64,000 nucleotides of DNA from contig SUVQ01000001.1 in the NCBI GenBank assembly GCA_015061905.1, positions 248,001-312,000 of the forward strand. The letters run 5' to 3'. Positions 59,242-64,000 of this stretch are shown here, piece after piece. Positions within the stretch are counted from its first letter, which is position 1. The number at the start of each line of letters is the position of its first letter. Origin of the DNA: Verrucomicrobiota bacterium. Lineage in GTDB: Bacteria > Verrucomicrobiota > Verrucomicrobiia > Opitutales > UBA953. A program made the position numbers and the translations under genes. The notes under the pieces are model-generated. The model saw only the letters and a program-made list of their open reading frames with translations, made no database searches and was not told where the DNA came from.

Positions 59242-61095
59242 TCAGAGTTTTCCGAGAAGCTCGTAGATGCGTTGCGTCATGCCGCGCGGATTGTCGAGCA
59301 AGCCGGCGGCGATGAGCGTGTTGTCGAGCACCTGCTCGGCGATGAGCTTTGCCAGTTCCGGGTTCGCGTCGCGGAGCGTATCGAGCTTGTGCACGAGCGG
59401 GTGGCGCGGGTTGAGTTCGATTTTGACGGCAACGGGCTTGTCCGGCGTTCCCGCGTCTTTGGACATGAGCTTCATCATGCGGCGCATGGTTGCCGTCATG
59501 AATTTGTCCGGATTGAGCGCGACGGCGGGCGAATCGACGAGGCGCGTTCCCGCGGCGCACTCGGCAACTTTTTCTTTTCCGAGCGTATCTGCGAACCAAT
59601 TACAAAGCGCTTTCATTTTTTCTTCGGAAAGCGGCTCGCCCGTTCCCGTTTGCGGCACGTCGCCGAGCTCGATGTCGGCGGAATCGGCGGAAACGATGGA
59701 TTTTTCCTTAAACGTTCCGAGCTGACCCATGACGTAATCGTCTGCGCCGTCGTAAAGGAAAAGCACTTCGATGCCGCGCGCCTTAAAGGCTTCGAGATAC
59801 GGGCCGGACTCAATGGCTTCGCGGTTGGCGCCGACTAAGTAGTAAATTTCCTTTTGGGAATCTTTCATGCGTTCGACGTATTCGGGCAGGCTCGTGAGCG
59901 TTCCCGCGTCGAGAATTGAGGATTCGCAGCGGAAGAGCGGCGCGAGTGCTTCGCGGTTGTCGAAATCCGTCGCGATGCCTTCGCGCAGGTAATTTCCGAA
60001 GTCGCGCCAGAACTTGGCAAATTCTTCCGGTTTTTTCTTCGCGCGTTCTTCGAGACGCTTAATCACGCGCTTGGTGAGCACGCGGTTGAGTTTTTGAATA
60101 ATCGTCGAATCCTGCAAGGTTTCGCGGGAAATGTTCAGCGGAATGTCGGCGGAATCGACCACGCCTTTCATGAAGCGAAGCCACTCGGGAAGCAGATTTT
60201 TCGGTTCGGAATCAATGAGCACTTTGCGGCAGTAAAGCGAGACCTCCGGCACGGCGCGCCCGAAGCCCATTGCTTCCGGATTGTGCGTCGGGAAAAACAG
60301 AATGGAATTGATCGCAAGCGGCGCGTCGGCGGCGAAGTGCATCCAGTCCTGCGGTTCGTCCCACGCGTGGCATTGGAATTTGTAAAAATCCTTGTATTCC
60401 TGCTCGGTAACGTCGCTTTTGTTTTTCAGCCAAAGCGCCTGCATCGTGTTGAGCTTTTCGCCGTCGAGCTTCAGCGGGAACGCGATGTATTTCGAATAGC
60501 GTTCGAGAACTTCCTTAACTTTGTCTTTTTTCGAAAAATCCTTGAAGTCGCTTTTGAGCTTGATGACGAGCTTCGAGCCGCGCGGGAGCGCTTCGCCCGC
60601 GTCTTCAATCGTGTAGCTGCCGTTCCCGTCGCTCGTCCAGCAAAGCGATTCTCCTTCGGCTCGCCAGGTGCGCGTGTAAAATTTCACTTCATCGGCAACC
60701 ATGAAAACGGAGAAAAACCCGACGCCGAATTGCCCGATGAGATTTTCGTTCGCGCCGCCGCTTTCTTTGACTTTTTCCAAAAAAGCCTTTGTGCCCGAGT
60801 GCGCAATCGTGCCGAGATTTTCGACAAGCTCCTCGCGCGTCATTCCGATGCCGGAATCGGCGATAGTGAGCGTTCCCGCGGCTTCGTCCGTGGAGACTTC
60901 AACGGCGAGCTCGCGCGTCGGTTCAAAAACGTCTTTCTCCGTCAGTTGCGTGTAGCGGAGTTTTTCGAGCGCGTCGCTCGCGTTAGAAACGAGCTCGCGC
61001 AGAAAAATATCTTTATCCTTGTAAATCGAGTGCGCGACGATATCGAGCACTTGCTTCACTTCCGCCTGAAATGTGTGTGTCGTGGAATTACTCAT
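59242..61095 (-). CDS. htpG: Chaperone HtpG (Hsp90)
   Basis: TFQAEVKQVLDIVAHSIYKDKDIFLRELVSNASDALEKLRY; GQFGVGFFSVFMVAD. Confidence 0.97.
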   Translation of the reverse strand: MSNSTTHTFQAEVKQVLDIVAHSIYKDKDIFLRELVSNASDALEKLRYTQLTEKDVFEPTRELAVEVSTDEAAGTLTIADSGIGMTREELVENLGTIAHSGTKAFLEKVKESGGANENLIGQFGVGFFSVFMVADEVKFYTRTWRAEGESLCWTSDGNGSYTIEDAGEALPRGSKLVIKLKSDFKDFSKKDKVKEVLERYSKYIAFPLKLDGEKLNTMQALWLKNKSDVTEQEYKDFYKFQCHAWDEPQDWMHFAADAPLAINSILFFPTHNPEAMGFGRAVPEVSLYCRKVLIDSEPKNLLPEWLRFMKGVVDSADIPLNISRETLQDSTIIQKLNRVLTKRVIKRLEERAKKKPEEFAKFWRDFGNYLREGIATDFDNREALAPLFRCESSILDAGTLTSLPEYVERMKDSQKEIYYLVGANREAIESGPYLEAFKARGIEVLFLYDGADDYVMGQLGTFKEKSIVSADSADIELGDVPQTGTGEPLSEEKMKALCNWFADTLGKEKVAECAAGTRLVDSPAVALNPDKFMTATMRRMMKLMSKDAGTPDKPVAVKIELNPRHPLVHKLDTLRDANPELAKLIAEQVLDNTLIAAGLLDNPRGMTQRIYELLGKL

Positions 61096-61252
61096 AATTA
61101 CCGACACAAAATGCAAAATCCGTGCCAATTCGAAACATCCGCAGTTTTGCGTTCCCGTGAAAAATAAATAAAGAAACACGGTAAATAAAACCCCACGGAT
61201 AGACACCGATAAACACGGATAATTTTTTTTTCAAAAACATGCTTGACGGAGA

Positions 61253-61391
61253 CGTTTTTTTTTCGCGCAAAGCCGCCAAGCCGCAAAGTTTTTTTAAGAA
61301 GTTCTCACGGATTCGCAGAGACACAGAGCTTTTTTTTGAGTTCTTTGCGTCTTGGCGTCTTTGCGCGAGAAACTTTTCTCTACCCACGAAA
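61253..61391. repeat. Dispersed intergenic repeat (CGCAAAG family), copy 3
   Basis: ttcgcgcaaagccgccaagccgcaaagtttttttaagaagttctcacggattcgcagagacacagagctttt..ctttgcgtcttggcgtctttgcgcgagaaac. Confidence 0.8.
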
Positions 61392-61440
61392 AATTTTTGT
61401 TTCTTCAAAAAAAATGCCGGCGGGAGTAGAATGCCGAAAG

Positions 61441-63210
61441 ATGAATTTCCGGAACTCAAATGCGCTTTGGAGCGCGGTTTTTATGCAAACGCTGAAGAAT
61501 TGCGGCGTGCGCACGGCGGTGGTTTCGCCGGGATCGCGTTCGACGCCGCTGACGGCGGCTTCGGCGGAAATTCGTCGTTTGGAAACCGTTCCCGTGCTCG
61601 ATGAGCGTTCGGCGGGATTTTTCGCGCTCGGCTTGGCGAAGAGCACGGTGCGCCCGACGGTTTTGATTTGCACGTCGGGAACGGCGGCGGCGAATTATCT
61701 TCCCGCAGTCGTGGAAGCGCGGATGTCGCGCACACCGCTGATTGTCGTGACGGCGGATCGTCCGCCGGAGTTTCAGAATTGCCATGCCGGGCAAACCATT
61801 CCGCAGGTCGGAATTTTTTCGCATTTCCCCGTTTGGGAGAAAAACTGCGTTCCCGCGCTGAAACCTGCTTCGCTTGAAGAGGCGCGCGAGGCGGCGTTTG
61901 AAGCGGTGAAACAAAGCATGACGCAAAGCGCGCCCGTGCATGTGAACGTGCAGTTCCGGGATCCGCTGGCGCCGTCGGTTTGGGAAAAAACGTTTCCGGG
62001 GGAAATTCCCGGCGATTTTGACGTGCAAAAATTTTGCATGATTCCGCAGGCGCCGATGCGCGATTTTCTCGCTGCGGGAACGGACGCGGAGGCAATTTCT
62101 CTCGACGGAAAAAAAGTTTTAATCGTCGCGGGAACGGTGCCGCCCGGGCACGATGACACGTTTAATATCGAGCGCGTGAGCCGGAAATTTTCCGCGCCGA
62201 TTTTGGCGGACGCGACGCATCCGCTACGCCAATTCCCGCCGGCACGGGAACGCCTGATTGAGCGTTACGACGCGATTTTCCGCAACGCGGGTAAGCCGTA
62301 TTCTCCGGAGCTTTCGCCGCTTCGCCCCGACGTGATTTTGCAAATCGGAACTTTGCCCGAAAGCAAATTTCTGCGCGCGTGGCTCGAATCGCTCGGCGAA
62401 ACGCCGGTTTATCTTTTCAATTACTGCGGCGACAACACGGACGCGTTGGCGCGCCCGAACGCGAAAATCGTGACGCCGCGTTTTCGTGAAATCTGGAATA
62501 ATATTTTTTGTAATTGCGAATCGGATACAAAAGGGAGCGTTCCCGCGAATGCGGAATTTCTCGCCGCGTGGAAGACGGCGGATGCGCGTTTTAAAACAAA
62601 ATCCGATGCGTATTTTAAAAACGGATACAAAAATACGGGAACGCCGACGGAGCCGCAAATTGCGCGTTTTCTCTGCGAGAATTTACTCGAATCCGAGACG
62701 GCGATTTTTATCGCCAACGGAATGCCGGTGCGCGACATGAATGCCTTTTGCCCGGCGGGAGCGCGCTTTTGGGCTTTTCACAATCGCGGCGCGAACGGGA
62801 TTGACGGCACGCTTTCGACCGCGCTCGGCGTGGCGCACGGTTGCATGGAGCAGACGATTCTTTACACGGGAGATTTGTCGCTCCTGCACGACACGAACGG
62901 TTTTTTAATCGCGCCGCATTTTTGCGGAAATTTGTGCATCGTTTTGCAAAACAACGGCGGCGGGAACATTTTCCGGCACTTGCCGGTGGCGAAAGAGAAT
63001 CCGCATTTCGAAAAACTTTGGCTCACGCCGCAACGTGCGGATTTTGAAAAAATTGCGGCGGCATACGGCGTCGACTACGCCCGCGCGGGAACGCTCGCCG
63101 AACTCGGTGAGCTCCTTGCGCGTTTCCGCTCGAAGCAGGGGATTCACCTGATAGAAATTTGCACTGACGGCGAAGCTTCGCGTGCAATTCGCGGCGAGCT
63201 GAATAAATAA
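61441..63210 (+). CDS. menD: MenD (SEPHCHC synthase, menaquinone biosynthesis)
   Basis: MNFRNSNALWSAVFMQTLKNCGVRTAVVSPGSRSTPLTAA; VVTADRPPEFQNCHAGQTIPQVGIF; NRGANGIDGTLSTALGVAHG. Confidence 0.95.
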   Translation: MNFRNSNALWSAVFMQTLKNCGVRTAVVSPGSRSTPLTAASAEIRRLETVPVLDERSAGFFALGLAKSTVRPTVLICTSGTAAANYLPAVVEARMSRTPLIVVTADRPPEFQNCHAGQTIPQVGIFSHFPVWEKNCVPALKPASLEEAREAAFEAVKQSMTQSAPVHVNVQFRDPLAPSVWEKTFPGEIPGDFDVQKFCMIPQAPMRDFLAAGTDAEAISLDGKKVLIVAGTVPPGHDDTFNIERVSRKFSAPILADATHPLRQFPPARERLIERYDAIFRNAGKPYSPELSPLRPDVILQIGTLPESKFLRAWLESLGETPVYLFNYCGDNTDALARPNAKIVTPRFREIWNNIFCNCESDTKGSVPANAEFLAAWKTADARFKTKSDAYFKNGYKNTGTPTEPQIARFLCENLLESETAIFIANGMPVRDMNAFCPAGARFWAFHNRGANGIDGTLSTALGVAHGCMEQTILYTGDLSLLHDTNGFLIAPHFCGNLCIVLQNNGGGNIFRHLPVAKENPHFEKLWLTPQRADFEKIAAAYGVDYARAGTLAELGELLARFRSKQGIHLIEICTDGEASRAIRGELNK

Positions 63211-63243
63211 AAATTTAAAACTTACAGTTCACGATCTACCTAT

Positions 63244-64000
63244 ATGGCTTATTATTATCAAAATCCCGGCGCGGATCGCGTCGGTCCGATAGACGAAGTG
63301 TCGTTTTTTGCGCATGCGAATGCGGGAGCGATTTTTCCGAATGCGCAGGTGTGGCGCGAAGGCGAGGAGGCGTGGCAGGTTTGGGCGAATGTCGCCTCTG
63401 CGTGGATGAACGGTGAAGCGTCCGTTCCCGCCGTTGCGGAAGAAGAGGACGAGGGCGGGGCGGGTGAAGACGGATTGATTTCCGCAGATGTCGGGATGGA
63501 TTCTTTCTTCGGGAACGCGTGGGAGATTTTCAAGCGACATTGGGGAAAATTTATTCTGAGCGGAATGCTGACGGGCGGTTTGGTAATGCTCGCGGAGGGC
63601 GGGAACGCGTGGGTCGATTCCCGCGAGCGTGCGGGAGACGCGCTTCCCGACGGCGTTGTTTTCGGGGTGGCGGCGGTTTCGTTTGTTTTCAGCGTTATTA
63701 GCGGCGTTTTCGGGTTCGGGTATTTGAAAATTACGCGCAAGGAAGACGCGGGAGCGGAAGTGCGGCTCGGCGATATTTTCCCGTTGGGGCGTTGCTTGCG
63801 GAAAATGTTTAAATTTCTGGGTGCGGGGCTGATTTATATGCTCATTGTCATTCCGATTTATCTTTTAATGGTGTTGCCAATGATAGAGCCGCTTGCGCTT
63901 TCGCTTGTCGGAAATGCGGAGCCGGGGTTGGCGGAGATTTTTGTCGCGCTTGCGGCGTTCTTTTCCGGATTTGCCTTGCTTACGTGGCTGATGTTGCGCC
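63244..64000 (+). CDS. GYF_2/DUF4339-domain multi-pass membrane protein (truncated by window end)
   Basis: My translation: MAYYYQNPGADRVGPIDEVSFFAHANAGAIFPNAQVWREGEEAWQVW.. then hydrophobic segments; open frame to the last base, absent from the ORF list because it lacks a stop. Confidence 0.75.
   Translation, partial: MAYYYQNPGADRVGPIDEVSFFAHANAGAIFPNAQVWREGEEAWQVWANVASAWMNGEASVPAVAEEEDEGGAGEDGLISADVGMDSFFGNAWEIFKRHWGKFILSGMLTGGLVMLAEGGNAWVDSRERAGDALPDGVVFGVAAVSFVFSVISGVFGFGYLKITRKEDAGAEVRLGDIFPLGRCLRKMFKFLGAGLIYMLIVIPIYLLMVLPMIEPLALSLVGNAEPGLAEIFVALAAFFSGFALLTWLMLR

Noticed and set aside
13741-62965. One-mismatch relatives (GGGAACA, GGGAACT, TGTTCCC, CGTTCCG) as part of the motif set
   Set aside because: They occur only sporadically and were left out of the count; the sharp fall-off itself supports a strict 8-mer.
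1-64000. Motif as a strand-polar Chi/KOPS-type sequence
   Set aside because: My counts are roughly balanced between orientations (about 103 vs 85) on both sides of the candidate origin. Not excluded genome-wide, but no polarity is visible here.
1-64000. CRISPR arrays, rRNA and tRNA genes
   Set aside because: No regularly spaced direct repeats, rRNA-like or cloverleaf-like sequences were seen by eye; a tRNAscan/Infernal run would be needed to be sure.

Overview
This 64 kb window comes from a bacterial chromosome. Gene content (PEP-CTERM proteins, a MurC-MurB fusion, M60 peptidase, TlyA, MenD) suggests a Verrucomicrobiota/Opitutae-like organism; that is an inference. It covers the replication-origin region. 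Five exact DnaA boxes lie at 8360-8531, dnaN, mnmE and mnmG follow, and two parS-like palindromes sit in and just after mnmG. Other content: a dcw-type wall cluster (ftsW, murG, murC-murB), a type I restriction-modification (RM) operon carrying a protein kinase gene, a HigBA toxin-antitoxin pair between direct repeats, ordinary housekeeping genes and several intergenic repeat families. The most striking signal is a non-palindromic oligomer, CGGGAACG/CGTTCCCG (extended GCGGGAACGC). I hand-counted about 188 GGGAACG/CGTTCCC sites on both strands, against about 8 expected at random. It occurs in coding and intergenic DNA in roughly equal orientations. It forms inverted pairs in terminators and is missing from a 3.3 kb AT-rich, foreign-looking segment inside the RM operon. 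This matches the architecture of DNA uptake sequences (DUS/USS) in Neisseria and Pasteurellaceae and is my leading candidate for an undescribed system. All counts are by eye.
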